Under the pieces are notes generated by a model. That model was not told the origin of the DNA and did not search any database. It saw only the letters and a list, made by a program, of their open reading frames with translations. The position numbers and the translations under genes are program-made. From assembly GCF_022565475.1 (NCBI RefSeq), contig NZ_JAIUMR010000009.1, forward strand, positions 79,919 to 143,918: DNA of 64,000 bases, written 5' to 3'. This stretch comes from Aliidiomarina sp. (GTDB taxonomy: Bacteria; Pseudomonadota; Gammaproteobacteria; Enterobacterales; Alteromonadaceae). Position 1 is the stretch's first letter. Each line of letters begins with the position of its first letter. Below, one piece after another: positions 47,628 to 57,443 of the stretch.

Positions 47628-48887
47628 TTATTCCTGTCCAGTTTCGTTAATAAATTTCTGATACGCGGCCAATGCCGCCAAATCTTTCTGTTTGCCCGCG
47701 TCTTGAATCGCTCGCGTTGGTTTGTGCATTAACGTATTGGTTAAACGCTGCGTTAATTCTTGCACCACCTGTTCTGGAGCTTTACCCGCCTGCAACGCCG
47801 CTAGTGCACGCTCTTTTAATTGCTCAGCGATCTCGGTGTTTTGCTGACGGTAGCAGCGCACTAGGTCGACACTATTTAAACTTTCCATCCACGCATTAAA
47901 ATCGTCAGCGTACTTGGCAATAATATCGCGCGCTTCCGCAGCAGCCTGCTGCCGCTGCTCCATATTCCGGCTGACAATCGATTGCAGGTCGTCGACGGTA
48001 TACAAGAAAATATCATCGAGCTCACTCACCTGCTCTTCGATGTCGCGCGGAACCGCCAAGTCCACCAGTAACATGGGCTTGTGCTTGCGTTTTTTAATCG
48101 CGCTTTCGACTAACCCTTTACCAATAATCGGCACGGGGCTTGCCGTTGAACTGATAATAATATCGGACTTCGGTAACAACTCTGGCAAACTCGACAAGGC
48201 GTAAGCTTCACCACCAACCAAACGGGTCAGTTCTTCCGCACGAGCGACCGTCCGATTGGCCACCCGCAAGGTTTTTACCCCTTGCTCACGTAAATGGCGA
48301 GCTGCGAGTTCTGCAGTTTCACCGGCTCCGACCAACAAGACTTCGGTTTTCTCAAGTTTACTAAAGATGTGCTTGGCCAAATTAACCGCAGCGTACGCAA
48401 CCGACACTGCATTCTGTCCAACGTTGGTTTCTGTGCGAATCACTTTCGCCGCAGCAAAGGTCGACTGAAACAAGCGTTCAAAGACGGTTCCTACTGTGCC
48501 GGCATCGCGCGCATTCTGAAACGCTTGCTTGACTTGACCGAGAATCTGCGGCTCACCGAGAACTAGGGAATCCAAGCCAGCTGCCACCGCCATCAAATGG
48601 TTCACCGCCGCGCCATCTGCATGCTGATAGATATATTTGCGTAACTCGTCGCTCGGTACCGAATGGAAGGTTGCCAACCAGTCGACAATCGCATCAACCT
48701 CATTGGCGTCCGCATGACAGTAGAGTTCAGTTCGATTACAGGTCGAGACAATCACAGTTTCACTGACCCGACCTTGTTGCACCAACGACTTCAGCGCAAG
48801 CTCTAAATGCTCGGGCTGAAAGGCAACGCGTTCGCGAATATCGACGGATGCTGTTTTATGATTAACGCCTAAAGCTAAAATGCTCAT
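47628..48887 (-). CDS. hemA: Glutamyl-tRNA reductase
   Basis: First enzyme of C5 haem synthesis: NADPH-dependent reduction of Glu-tRNA to glutamate-1-semialdehyde. 419 residues starting MSILALGVNHKTASVDIRERVAF, with the catalytic Cys in VSTCNRTELYCHA, GLDSLVLGEPQILGQVKQAF, the Rossmann GAGETAELAARHL and a C-terminal dimerisation helix. First gene of hemA-prfA-prmC, divergent from lolB. The N-terminal FtsH/ClpAP degradation signal region cannot be assessed. Confidence 0.97.
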   Translation of the reverse strand: MSILALGVNHKTASVDIRERVAFQPEHLELALKSLVQQGRVSETVIVSTCNRTELYCHADANEVDAIVDWLATFHSVPSDELRKYIYQHADGAAVNHLMAVAAGLDSLVLGEPQILGQVKQAFQNARDAGTVGTVFERLFQSTFAAAKVIRTETNVGQNAVSVAYAAVNLAKHIFSKLEKTEVLLVGAGETAELAARHLREQGVKTLRVANRTVARAEELTRLVGGEAYALSSLPELLPKSDIIISSTASPVPIIGKGLVESAIKKRKHKPMLLVDLAVPRDIEEQVSELDDIFLYTVDDLQSIVSRNMEQRQQAAAEARDIIAKYADDFNAWMESLNSVDLVRCYRQQNTEIAEQLKERALAALQAGKAPEQVVQELTQRLTNTLMHKPTRAIQDAGKQKDLAALAAYQKFINETGQE

Positions 48888-49002
48888 AGAAGCTGAAATT
48901 GAAAACCTTGGCTACGCAATTGTAGCGACGGGCGACAACGCATCAGTGCATGACACCGATGAACGAATTAAGAACCGTCGCAGACTAAACCGAATGGCCG
49001 CT

Positions 49003-49031
49003 ATTGTATGCGAGTTACGCCTGCAATTAAA
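49003..49031 (-). promoter_or_regulatory. Possible hemA promoter
   Basis: On the minus strand TTTAAT (plus 49026-49031) and TACAAT (plus 49003-49008) are 17 bases apart, about 115 bases upstream of hemA. The -35 match is weak (3 of 6). The gap is 236 bases and also holds the lolB start region. Confidence 0.35.
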
Positions 49032-49123
49032 GCACCGCAGGAACATAGCATTAGTGGAAAAATCTGCCTACAATGGCGAGCTTGAGTCTCATTTTCTCAT
49101 TTATACTCGCGCTTGGAGTGCCT

Positions 49124-49831
49124 ATGTCCGTATCCCAGCTCCGTTGTTTAAGTCTGTTACTGCTCGTTTTTGTTTTAGCAGGATGTGCTGCCCGGCCACC
49201 GAACATCGATAACACGCTGCGCGCAAGCCAAATAGATTCGCGTCTCCATCAACAACATCAAGCTCAATTAGCACAAATCGGTGCTTTTCAAGTCACCGGC
49301 CAAGTTGCTTTTTTTGATGACGCTGAAGGCAACCGCGATGCCGGCCGTTATAGTTGGAACCAAGGTGAAAATACAACTTCTTTTCGGCTTTTCCACCAAT
49401 TAGGAGGTACATTGGCGCGAATTGAACAAGACCCAAGTGAAAGTCGTTTTATCGACCGCGACGGTCATGTCTATCGCGGTGATGATTTAACCACCTTGCT
49501 GTGGCAACACACCGGTATGATCATTCCTTTTGAACTCCTACAAAGCGCTATCCTTGGCCAGCAGCCGGACGTCCGCCTGAACCAACAGTTGTGGTATCCA
49601 GACGGTACGCTTGCCTTTTATCAAGCCAGTTATCCGACCTGGACAGGTCGCGAGGAACGCTGGCAAATTTTGCTTGGCGATTATCAGCTGGTAACCACCA
49701 GTGGTACTTCCGTATTATTGCCACATTTTATCGAAGCCACGCAGAACCAACTGCGTGTACGCATGACGGTGAGCCGCTGGCGTGAAGTTCAGCAATACAC
49801 GCAAACGACTGAGCACGGGTTTACTGAATAA
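49124..49831 (+). CDS. lolB: Outer-membrane lipoprotein insertion factor LolB
   Basis: Receives lipoproteins from LolA and inserts them into the outer membrane. 235 residues with signal [15 protein letters not shown] (lipobox LAGC), then [26 protein letters not shown] and a beta-barrel-like half-fold. The ATG at 49124 follows TTGGAG; the frame opens upstream at 49073 without support. It overlaps ispE by one base (TAATG), the same pairing as in E. coli. Confidence 0.95.
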   Translation: MSVSQLRCLSLLLLVFVLAGCAARPPNIDNTLRASQIDSRLHQQHQAQLAQIGAFQVTGQVAFFDDAEGNRDAGRYSWNQGENTTSFRLFHQLGGTLARIEQDPSESRFIDRDGHVYRGDDLTTLLWQHTGMIIPFELLQSAILGQQPDVRLNQQLWYPDGTLAFYQASYPTWTGREERWQILLGDYQLVTTSGTSVLLPHFIEATQNQLRVRMTVSRWREVQQYTQTTEHGFTE

Positions 49832-50712
49832 TGGACCAGTTAACATTACCTGCACCGGCAAAGCTGAATTTGTTCTTGCATATTACCGGCCGCCGCGCCG
49901 ACGGCTACCACGAACTGGAAACGCTCTTTCAATTTTTGACCTTGGCAGACGAACTCCGCTTCACCTGCACTGACCATGGTTCCGTGACTATCGAAAGTAA
50001 CGCTGAGGTGTCGATCGCGCTGCAGGATAACTTGATCTACCGAGCTGCTGAGAAACTGCTACCATTGCGTGCAAACCCGAGTCTTGGCGTAACCATTGCG
50101 CTCCATAAACAATTACCCATGGGCGGCGGTGTCGGCGGCGGTTCATCGGACGCAGCAACGACCTTATTAGCACTCAACCATCTTTGGCAACTCGGGTTAA
50201 GCCCCGAGCAACTGGCTGAAATTGGCTTAACCTTGGGTGCTGATGTGCCCGTATTCATTCATGGTCAGGCAACCTTTGCTCGTGGCGTGGGCGAACAATT
50301 CGCTCCGGCAGCGCCGACCGAAGCCTGGTATTTAGTTGTTCATCCACAAGTTCATGTCAGTACTGCAGAAATATTTCAGCACCCTGAGTTACCGCGAGCA
50401 ACGCCAAAATTGCTAGACCCCGCGCGGCATTGCTCGGAATTGGCTTGGATAGAACAACACAACGACTGCGAAAAATTGGTCCGTTCACTTTATCCGCAGG
50501 TTGCCAGCGCCCTCGACTGGTTGCTAAAATACGCTCCGTCCAGATTGACGGGGACCGGAGCTTGCGTTTTTGCTGTTTTCTCCACCCAACAGCAAGCGGA
50601 ACAAGCTTTGCGAGAGCTTCCGGAGCAGTATCGGGGGTTTGTCGCCCAAGGAGTGAATCACTCACCAGCACATCAGGCTTTAGCGCAAGCGCTGCCGTCC
50701 CATCCGTGTTAG
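49831..50712 (+). CDS. ispE: 4-diphosphocytidyl-2-C-methyl-D-erythritol kinase
   Basis: GHMP kinase of the MEP isoprenoid pathway. 293 residues: [29 protein letters not shown] at the start and the ATP-binding [21 protein letters not shown] in the middle, then [11 protein letters not shown] near the end. Coupled to lolB and about 90 bases before prs. Confidence 0.96.
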   Translation: MDQLTLPAPAKLNLFLHITGRRADGYHELETLFQFLTLADELRFTCTDHGSVTIESNAEVSIALQDNLIYRAAEKLLPLRANPSLGVTIALHKQLPMGGGVGGGSSDAATTLLALNHLWQLGLSPEQLAEIGLTLGADVPVFIHGQATFARGVGEQFAPAAPTEAWYLVVHPQVHVSTAEIFQHPELPRATPKLLDPARHCSELAWIEQHNDCEKLVRSLYPQVASALDWLLKYAPSRLTGTGACVFAVFSTQQQAEQALRELPEQYRGFVAQGVNHSPAHQALAQALPSHPC

Positions 50713-50801
50713 AGTGAAACGGCACCTCCTCGCGACAACATCCGGAAGCCAAGATGCCTGTCGTAATCCGCTCACAACTTACAAACTGGTCGAGGTTAAC
50801 C

Positions 50802-51749
50802 GTGCCTGACATGAAGCTCTTCGCTGGCAATGCAACACCCGAGCTAGCCCGCAAGATCGCTGATCGCCTTTACATCAAACTTGGTGACGCTGATGTAGGT
50901 CGTTTCAGTGACGGCGAAATCAGTGTTCAAATCAATGAAAATGTTCGCGGCTCAGACGTCTTTATTATTCAATCCACTTGCGCTCCTACCAATGACAACT
51001 TAATGGAACTGATCGTGATGGTCGATGCCCTGCGTCGTGCCTCGGCTGGTCGAATTACCGCCGTCATTCCTTACTTTGGTTATGCGCGTCAAGATCGCCG
51101 TGTTCGTTCAGCACGGGTACCCATTACCGCTAAAGTCGTTGCCGACTTTCTTTCCAGTGTCGGTGTTGACCGTGTGCTTACGGTCGACTTACATGCCGAG
51201 CAGATTCAGGGATTCTTTGACGTCCCGGTCGACAATGTGTTTGGCAGCCCGGTCATTCTTGAACACATGAAAATGCAAACGTGGGATTCGCCCGTCATGG
51301 TATCCCCGGACATCGGTGGCGTCGTCCGCGCTCGTGCTATGGCAAAACTCATGAACGATGCTGATTTAGCCATCATCGACAAACGTCGTCCGAAGGCCAA
51401 TGAATCACAAGTGATGCATATCATTGGTGATGTAAATGGTCGTGACTGTGTCATGGTTGATGACATGATCGATACCGGTGGCACACTCTGCAAAGCTGCG
51501 GAAGCACTGAAGAAAAATGGTGCTAAGCGTGTATTCGCGTATGCCACCCACCCGGTATTTTCAGGCAACGCTTACGAAAACCTGAAAAACTCAGTCATCG
51601 ATGAAGTCGTGGTAACCGACTCGATTCCGCTATCCGATGAAATGCGTTCACTCAACAAAGTCACGCAGCTCACGCTCAGTGGCATGCTTTCAGAAGCGTT
51701 ACGCCGCGTCAGCAACGAAGAGTCAATTTCGGCGATGTTTGAGTACTAA
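50802..51749 (+). CDS. prs: Ribose-phosphate pyrophosphokinase
   Basis: Makes PRPP from ribose-5-phosphate and ATP; 315 residues, exactly the E. coli length. Starts [23 protein letters not shown] with a GTG codon at 50802 (GAGG six bases before); the ATG at 50811 has poorer spacing. [22 protein letters not shown] and the PRPP loop [12 protein letters not shown] are present. It feeds purine, pyrimidine, His and Trp synthesis. A terminator follows. Confidence 0.97.
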   Translation: MPDMKLFAGNATPELARKIADRLYIKLGDADVGRFSDGEISVQINENVRGSDVFIIQSTCAPTNDNLMELIVMVDALRRASAGRITAVIPYFGYARQDRRVRSARVPITAKVVADFLSSVGVDRVLTVDLHAEQIQGFFDVPVDNVFGSPVILEHMKMQTWDSPVMVSPDIGGVVRARAMAKLMNDADLAIIDKRRPKANESQVMHIIGDVNGRDCVMVDDMIDTGGTLCKAAEALKKNGAKRVFAYATHPVFSGNAYENLKNSVIDEVVVTDSIPLSDEMRSLNKVTQLTLSGMLSEALRRVSNEESISAMFEY

Positions 51750-51775
51750 ACTCAACTGATGAATCTGAATACGAC

Positions 51776-51804
51776 AAGCCAACGCAGATGCGTTGGCTTT
51801 TTTT
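51776..51804 (+). terminator. Intrinsic terminator after prs
   Basis: AAGCCAACGC at 51776-51785 and GCGTTGGCTT at 51790-51799 form a 10-bp stem with an AGAT loop, followed by a T-run to 51804. Confidence 0.92.
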
Positions 51805-51862
51805 ATGACTCAGAAAGCAAGACTGGTTTATCGCTTTGTCGCGCCCCATCACTCACAATCAT

Positions 51863-52735
51863 TCAGTGCTGCTGAATCGACTTTGCATGAATGACGAGCG
51901 CAACCCCACCAAGAATCGCCAACGAAGTCAGAACGAGTCGCAGTGTTATCGGTTCACTAAGAAGTAGCACAGCAGCAAACGCAGCAATAACAGGAACACT
52001 AAGTTGAACGGTCGCCGCGCTACTCGCTCGCAACATCGGTAGAACCGCGTACCAGAGTGCGTAACCTGCACCGGACGCTAATCCGCCAGAAGCAATGGCA
52101 TAGAACATACCGATTCGATCAAATTGTAACTGCGGTAAAAAGAATAGACTCAAAACGACTGTAAATGGCACCGCGCGCAGAAAATTTCCTGTCGTTACCT
52201 GGGTCGCATCGCCTTGACCTTTGCCGCGCAATGAATAAGCCCCCCAAGCAATGCCAGCAGCAAGCATCAGCAATGCTGCGCCAATCGGCGGCGTACTTAA
52301 TCCTGGTAAAAGTAAACCAACAAGACCTGCAAACGCACAGAAAACACCAATCCACTGCAACGGCAGCAATCGTTCACCCTGACACAGCCCATAGCCAATC
52401 ATCGTGATCTGTACCGCAACAAACAACAATAATGCGCCCGTTGCAGCAGTTAAGCTAAGGTACGCAAATGAGAACGCTGCCGCATACACAAACAACGCCA
52501 ACGCCGAACGCCAACTGCCGGCAAAGAATACCGGTTGATTAACTGAAGAGCCGCGGATGGTGACGATCAGCCAGAGCATCAAGGCACCCGAAATTAAGCG
52601 TATCGACGTAAAGCTAGCGGCATCAATCTGGGTATCTATTAGCGCTGCTCGGCACAATAACGAGTTTGCAGCAAATGCCAGCATGGCGAGACTCGTCAGC
52701 CCTGCGGTACGCAACTGGCTCGGAGCCCCTTTCAT
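51863..52735 (-). CDS. DMT superfamily (EamA) transporter
   Basis: A 290-residue membrane protein with about ten hydrophobic segments, in two EamA-like halves: LAMLAFAANSLLCRAALID begins the first, and LLMLAAGIAWGAYSLRGKG the second. EamA proteins export amino acids or other metabolites; substrate unknown. It and the following small membrane gene are on the minus strand, breaking the prs-rplY part of the core block. Confidence 0.83.
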   Translation of the reverse strand: MKGAPSQLRTAGLTSLAMLAFAANSLLCRAALIDTQIDAASFTSIRLISGALMLWLIVTIRGSSVNQPVFFAGSWRSALALFVYAAAFSFAYLSLTAATGALLLFVAVQITMIGYGLCQGERLLPLQWIGVFCAFAGLVGLLLPGLSTPPIGAALLMLAAGIAWGAYSLRGKGQGDATQVTTGNFLRAVPFTVVLSLFFLPQLQFDRIGMFYAIASGGLASGAGYALWYAVLPMLRASSAATVQLSVPVIAAFAAVLLLSEPITLRLVLTSLAILGGVALVIHAKSIQQH

Positions 52736-52778
52736 GTTATGGACAAGGCCTTTAAGTGTCTTATCGCTAACATGCGAC

Positions 52779-53225
52779 TTAGCCCCTGCGCTTGGTTGCT
52801 AACCATAACGCGATAAACAGCGCGAACACGTTCACACCAAAGTAAAATGACTGGTGGCTTTCGAGAAATGAAATATTAAAAGCACTACCAAAATGGAAAT
52901 TGAATTGATAACCCCAGTTCGACGGTTGCAGAATAAACGTGATGTAGCCGCCGGCAGCAAAAAAATAGCCAAAAATCGGCGAGCTCAATACGGGGACTTG
53001 TAACAGCCAAAACCAAAAGCCCATGCGGGCGCCGCTTGGATGATTCTCAAATATTCGAATGCCACACCATACACCCCACGCATAGAGCGTTAGGAAGGCC
53101 GCATACAACAGCATCGCAAGGGTATTGCTGATATGTATCATTTCAGCGGCAATCACCACCATACCGACAAAACTGCCACCTAAGGTTAAGGTCCCCAAGA
53201 TACGTTGTGAAAAACGACTCATCAT
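52779..53225 (-). CDS. Small four-helix membrane protein, unknown
   Basis: About 148 residues with four hydrophobic segments (LGTLTLGGSFVGMVVIAAEMI, TLAMLLYAAFLTLYAWGVWCG, FWFWLLQVPVLSSPIFGYFF, FGVNVFALFIALWLA). No family recognised. AAGGAA lies eight bases before the ATG. A second in-frame ATG at 53222 is equally possible. Its neighbour in the same direction is the DMT transporter, 43 bases on, so co-expression is possible. Confidence 0.62.
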   Translation of the reverse strand: MMSRFSQRILGTLTLGGSFVGMVVIAAEMIHISNTLAMLLYAAFLTLYAWGVWCGIRIFENHPSGARMGFWFWLLQVPVLSSPIFGYFFAAGGYITFILQPSNWGYQFNFHFGSAFNISFLESHQSFYFGVNVFALFIALWLATKRRG

Positions 53226-53404
53226 GCGTTAGTTCCTTGTTATTGTTGTTTATTCTGACAGCTGCAGAATTTGCTTAGCACAGAATAGCCTATGTTATCG
53301 CAAACGGTCATCAACATAGATGAAATTTAAGCTTGAAATGATCCAGAGTTCTCCTCATATCGCTATACAAGCATCACCAAATTGTTCATACCCACGGAGT
53401 TTTT

Positions 53405-54448
53405 ATGGCCTTAGCCGCTTTGTTCCAACCGCTGCAACTCAATTCAGAACTTACCCTATCCAATCGCATCGCAATGGCACCACTGACGCGTTGCATGGCT
53501 GGTCCCGGTTTAGTACCGACCGAACAAATGGCCGATTACTATGCGCGCCGCGCTGACGCCGGCTTGATTATTTCCGAAGCCACCATCATTCGCGCTGACG
53601 CCCAAGGCTATCCCGACGTTCCTGGTATTTTCAGCCAAGAACAGATCGAAGGATGGAAGAAAGTCACCGCAAAAGTCCATGCGCGTGGCGGCAAGATTTT
53701 TATGCAACTCTGGCACGTCGGCCGTGTTGCTCACTCTTATTTTTCCGGCTTACCGCCCGTCGCACCAAGTGCAATTCGCCACGAAGGTACGTTGCCACGG
53801 ATGCGTGATTTAAGTTACGAAACGCCGAAAGCGCTCACCGTTGATGAAATTCAAATACTGTTCAACGATTATGTGACGGCAGCTAAGAATGCCATGGCGG
53901 CTGGCTTTGATGGCGTTGAAATTCACGGTGCCAACGGCTATTTGATTGATCAGTTTTTGCATTATGATACCAACAAGCGCACCGACGACTATGGTCAAAC
54001 TCCGGAGAACATGAGCCGTTTTGCATTGCAAGTCGTCGATGCAGTCAGTGCAGCTGTCGGTGCAGCACGCACCGCGTTACGGATTACACCGGGTGCATAC
54101 GCACACATAGAGCCAGACCCGCGTGATCGCGAGGTGTTTGATTACCTCATCGACCAGCTTAATCAACGCGATTTAGCGTATTTGCATCTTGGCATTTTTG
54201 ATGACAGCCTCGAATTTGACTTCCTCGGAGGTCGCTCGAGCCAATATATCCGCAAGCACTATCGCGGTACATTCATGAATGTCGGTGGGCTAACACCCGA
54301 AACCGCCGCTGCAGGCATTGAGTCTGACGCTTTTGATCTCGCTGCCATCGGCCGCTTATTCATCGCCAACCCCGATTTCATCCAACGGCTGCAGGACAAC
54401 GAACCACTGCGCGAATACAACATCGAAATGCTGGCAGAATTGGTCTAG
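53405..54448 (+). CDS. nemA: Old Yellow Enzyme family alkene reductase (NemA-like)
   Basis: FMN TIM-barrel NADPH oxidoreductase of 347 residues: LFQPLQLNSELTLSNRIAMAPLTR at the start, GFDGVEIHGANGYLIDQFL followed by TNKRTDDYG in the middle, and FDLAAIGRLFIANPDFIQRL at the end. Such enzymes reduce electrophilic alkenes, N-ethylmaleimide and nitro compounds. GGAG precedes the ATG. Native substrate unknown; the nemA symbol is by similarity only. Confidence 0.88.
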   Translation: MALAALFQPLQLNSELTLSNRIAMAPLTRCMAGPGLVPTEQMADYYARRADAGLIISEATIIRADAQGYPDVPGIFSQEQIEGWKKVTAKVHARGGKIFMQLWHVGRVAHSYFSGLPPVAPSAIRHEGTLPRMRDLSYETPKALTVDEIQILFNDYVTAAKNAMAAGFDGVEIHGANGYLIDQFLHYDTNKRTDDYGQTPENMSRFALQVVDAVSAAVGAARTALRITPGAYAHIEPDPRDREVFDYLIDQLNQRDLAYLHLGIFDDSLEFDFLGGRSSQYIRKHYRGTFMNVGGLTPETAAAGIESDAFDLAAIGRLFIANPDFIQRLQDNEPLREYNIEMLAELV

Positions 54449-54453
54449 ACGCC

Positions 54454-54483
54454 TTGCTCTAAAAGCGTATTCGGTGTTAGAAT
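54454..54483 (+). promoter_or_regulatory. rplY promoter
   Basis: TTGCTC at 54454-54459 and TAGAAT at 54478-54483, spaced by 18 bases, with a GC-rich GCGCGACC discriminator that suggests stringent control. It begins directly after the nemA stop. Confidence 0.6.
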
Positions 54484-54559
54484 GCGCGACCCCTAAATTC
54501 AGGGGCTTCTACTGCGTTCTGGTCGCGGAGCGCAGTCCATTTATTTTCGGAGAAACGAA

Positions 54560-55201
54560 ATGAGTCAACCAGTTTACGAATTCAACGCTGAAATCCGTAA
54601 TGACTTAGGTAAAGGTGCGAGCCGCCGCCTACGTCATGAGGGTAAAGTTCCTGCCATTCTATATGGCGGAGACAAAGAAGCTGTGTCTTTAACCTTAAGC
54701 CATGACAAAATCATCAATGCTGCAGATCACGAAGGTTTCTACAGCCACATTTTGACTTTGCACATCGACGGTAAAAAGCACCAAGCGATCTTGAAAGACG
54801 TTCAGCGTCACCCGTTCAAGCCAAAAATCACACACTTAGACTTCCAACGCGTTAGCGCGAAAGAAGAACTTCACACCAATGTACCATTACATTTCTTGGG
54901 TGAAGACGCTGTGAAGAAAGCTGGCGGTGTTGTTGTTCACCAATTGAACGACATCGAAATCACCTGCTTACCAAAAGACTTACCTGAGTACATCGAAGTT
55001 GACGTTTCAGGTTTAGGCATTGGTGACAACATTCACTTGAGCCAAATCACAGCACCGAAAGGCGTTACCTTCGTTGAGTTAACGCGCGGCGACGATCACG
55101 ATTCAGTTGTTGTGACTGTGAGCAAGCCGAAAGGTGAGAAAGTTTCTGATGACGCTCCAGAAGCGCCAGAAACTGACGTTGAAGGCGAAGACAAAGAATA
55201 A
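54560..55201 (+). CDS. rplY: 50S ribosomal protein L25/general stress protein Ctc
   Basis: Binds 5S rRNA. 213 residues, the long CTC form (E. coli L25 is 94). The N-terminal L25 domain has [20 protein letters not shown] and the [22 protein letters not shown] segment, then a TL5/CTC-type C-terminal domain and an acidic tail ([16 protein letters not shown]). GGAG lies before the ATG. First of rplY-pth-ychF. Confidence 0.96.
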   Translation: MSQPVYEFNAEIRNDLGKGASRRLRHEGKVPAILYGGDKEAVSLTLSHDKIINAADHEGFYSHILTLHIDGKKHQAILKDVQRHPFKPKITHLDFQRVSAKEELHTNVPLHFLGEDAVKKAGGVVVHQLNDIEITCLPKDLPEYIEVDVSGLGIGDNIHLSQITAPKGVTFVELTRGDDHDSVVVTVSKPKGEKVSDDAPEAPETDVEGEDKE

Positions 55202-55218
55202 TCTGCGGACTCGTATCC

Positions 55219-55809
55219 ATGTCAGCAGACATTCGTCTTATCGTGGGCTTGGGAAATCCAGGCCCCGAATATACAGCAACCCGGCACAATGCCGGGTTCT
55301 GGTTTGTTGAAGACCTTGCTCGGCAATTCAACACCTCGTTGACTCCCGACAGCAAGTACTTCGGACAAACCGCGCGCTTAGGCCCTCCCTATAGCGATAC
55401 TCGCCTCCTCTTGCCAATGACGTTTATGAATAAAAGCGGGCAAGCAGTCGGCGCTATGGCAAACTTTTTTAAAGTAACGCCAGAACAAATTCTCGTGGTT
55501 CACGATGAACTCGACTTGCCGCCCGGCGTGGCGAAATTTAAGCAAGGCGGTGGTCATGGCGGACACAACGGCCTCAAAGATATTATTCGCGCTTTAGGAA
55601 ATAATGCTAATTTCCATCGCTTGCGAATTGGCATTGGCCATCCGGGACATGCATCAAAAGTCACCGGTTATGTGCTTGGCAAAGCGCCAAGCCAAGAGCA
55701 ACAGCTCATTGATGACGCGCTACAAGCGTCGCTACGTGGTGTCGAAATTGCTTTGCGCGACGGCTGGACCGCCGCCAAACAATACCTACATTCCATTAAA
55801 CCTGAATAA
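55219..55809 (+). CDS. pth: Peptidyl-tRNA hydrolase
   Basis: Releases tRNA from peptidyl-tRNA drop-off; 196 residues. The signature [21 protein letters not shown] holds the catalytic His, then [19 protein letters not shown] and [17 protein letters not shown]. It lies 17 bases after rplY and 14 before ychF, as in many gammaproteobacteria. Confidence 0.97.
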   Translation: MSADIRLIVGLGNPGPEYTATRHNAGFWFVEDLARQFNTSLTPDSKYFGQTARLGPPYSDTRLLLPMTFMNKSGQAVGAMANFFKVTPEQILVVHDELDLPPGVAKFKQGGGHGGHNGLKDIIRALGNNANFHRLRIGIGHPGHASKVTGYVLGKAPSQEQQLIDDALQASLRGVEIALRDGWTAAKQYLHSIKPE

Positions 55810-55823
55810 GTTGGACTGCACTC

Positions 55824-56915
55824 ATGGGATTTAAATGTGGAATCGTTGGTTTACCCAACGTTGGAAAATCAACCCTCTTTAATGCTTTGACCAAAGCCGG
55901 CATCGATGCGGCAAATTTTCCGTTTTGTACCATTGAGCCAAACACGGGTGTGGTTTCTGTTCCTGACACACGCTTAACCGCGCTGGCAAACATTGTGAAG
56001 CCGCAGAAGCTAATCCCAACGACTATGGAGTTCGTCGACATCGCTGGGCTGGTGAAAGGCGCGTCAAAAGGTGAAGGTTTGGGTAACCAATTCCTTGCCA
56101 ACATTCGTGAAACCGATGCCATTGGTCACGTGGTTCGTTGCTTTGAAGACGAAAACATCGTTCACGTTGCTGGCAAAGTGAATCCACTGGAAGACGTTGA
56201 CACCATTAACACCGAATTAGCGCTTGCTGACCTCGACTCCGTCGAAAAAGCGATTCATCGTCTCGGCAAAAAAGCGAAAGGCGGCGACAAGCAAGCAAAA
56301 GCCGAAATGGACGTTCTCGAAAAGCTATTACCCGCATTGTCGGAAGGTCACATGGCTCGCTCGGTCGAGTTAACTGACGACGAACGCAAAATCATTCGCT
56401 CATTTAACTTGCTGACATTAAAACCGACTATGTACATCTGTAACGTCAGTGAAGATGGCTTTGAAAACAATCCACATCTTGACGCTGTGCGTAAACTGGC
56501 TGAAAACGAAAATGCCATTGTCGTGCCCGTGTGTGCTGCTATTGAGTCAGAAATTGCCGAACTCGACGACGAAGACAAAGAAGAGTTTTTGTCGAGCATG
56601 GGTCTTAAAGAGCCAGGATTAAACCGCGTAATTCGTGCCGGCTATGAACTCTTGAACTTACACACCTACTTTACTGCGGGTGTGAAAGAAGTTCGCGCGT
56701 GGACCATCAAAAAGAATTCGACCGCGCCCCAGGCTGCTGGTCGCATTCATACTGATTTTGAAAAAGGCTTCATCCGTGCAGAAATCGTTGGCTACGACGA
56801 CTTTATTCATCACAATGGTGAACAAGGTGCAAAAGACGCCGGTAAATGGCGCTTAGAAGGAAAAGAATACATTGTTAAAGACGGCGATGTGATTCATTTC
56901 CGCTTCAACGTCTAA
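55824..56915 (+). CDS. ychF: Redox-regulated ATPase YchF (OLA1 family)
   Basis: Obg-like P-loop protein of 363 residues with [18 protein letters not shown] (P-loop), [20 protein letters not shown] (switch II) and NxxE-type ICNVSEDGF in place of the GTPase NKxD, which explains ATP preference. The TGS domain is C-terminal ([20 protein letters not shown], ending [13 protein letters not shown]). Ribosome- and stress-linked. A terminator follows. Confidence 0.97.
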   Translation: MGFKCGIVGLPNVGKSTLFNALTKAGIDAANFPFCTIEPNTGVVSVPDTRLTALANIVKPQKLIPTTMEFVDIAGLVKGASKGEGLGNQFLANIRETDAIGHVVRCFEDENIVHVAGKVNPLEDVDTINTELALADLDSVEKAIHRLGKKAKGGDKQAKAEMDVLEKLLPALSEGHMARSVELTDDERKIIRSFNLLTLKPTMYICNVSEDGFENNPHLDAVRKLAENENAIVVPVCAAIESEIAELDDEDKEEFLSSMGLKEPGLNRVIRAGYELLNLHTYFTAGVKEVRAWTIKKNSTAPQAAGRIHTDFEKGFIRAEIVGYDDFIHHNGEQGAKDAGKWRLEGKEYIVKDGDVIHFRFNV

Positions 56916-56940
56916 CCGCGACACAACACCCTAAGACATC

Positions 56941-56973
56941 AAAAAGCCGTCAGTTCATTTATGACGGCTTTTT
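56941..56973. terminator. Bidirectional terminator between ychF and the globin gene
   Basis: AAAAAGCCGTCA at 56941-56952 pairs with TGACGGCTTTTT at 56962-56973, loop 9 bases. The flanking genes converge and both arms carry A or T runs. Confidence 0.92.
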
Positions 56974-56991
56974 CGTATATTTTTGGGACAT

Positions 56992-57432
56992 CTAACGATT
57001 CACAATCTCCCCATGCATCGGCGCCAGCAATGCCAACAGTCGATTCTGTGCTGAGATGGAAATTTGATGATCATCCATGGCCAGCTGCAGCGCTTCGACT
57101 AACGCATTAAAGTCTGCTCGGGTGACGCCCATTCCGGTGTGTGACTTAATCATATCATCACCAGTATATTCGCATGGACCACCGGCTAACTCACAGATTT
57201 GTTCACTAAGTTTTTCATGCAAGCGCACAATGTCAATATCAACAAAATGATGACGAATGCGACGATCATCGGCAACATTAAATAATAGATCTTCAACCAA
57301 CTGCTGAATACCTTGCTCGCCACCGAGTGCGCGATACAAGCTATCATCTTGATCAGCGTGCGCGGCTCCAATCGGCAGGGTTAACATAGCCAAAGTCACG
57401 AATGCTGTGCAGTGAGAAACTAATTTTTTCAT
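56992..57432 (-). CDS. Exported group I truncated haemoglobin
   Basis: 146 residues. A clear signal peptide (VSHCTAFVTLAMLTLPIGAAHA) precedes a truncated globin: SLYRALGGEQGIQQLVEDLLFNV and the proximal-His segment IKSHTGMGVTRADFNALVEAL match group I (GlbN) globins. The ATG at 57432 follows GAGAAGGTC; the open frame upstream to 57555 has no likeness. It binds haem and probably O2 or NO; periplasmic placement by the signal is unusual. It lies 12 bases after the DUF3034 gene and so ends the cupredoxin-EAL-DUF3034 run. Confidence 0.86.
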   Translation of the reverse strand: MKKLVSHCTAFVTLAMLTLPIGAAHADQDDSLYRALGGEQGIQQLVEDLLFNVADDRRIRHHFVDIDIVRLHEKLSEQICELAGGPCEYTGDDMIKSHTGMGVTRADFNALVEALQLAMDDHQISISAQNRLLALLAPMHGEIVNR

Positions 57433-57443
57433 GACCTTCTCTC

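Noticed and set aside
48880..49212. 110-codon open frame between hemA and lolB
   Set aside because: Overlaps the hemA start and lolB start; no ribosome site and no likeness.
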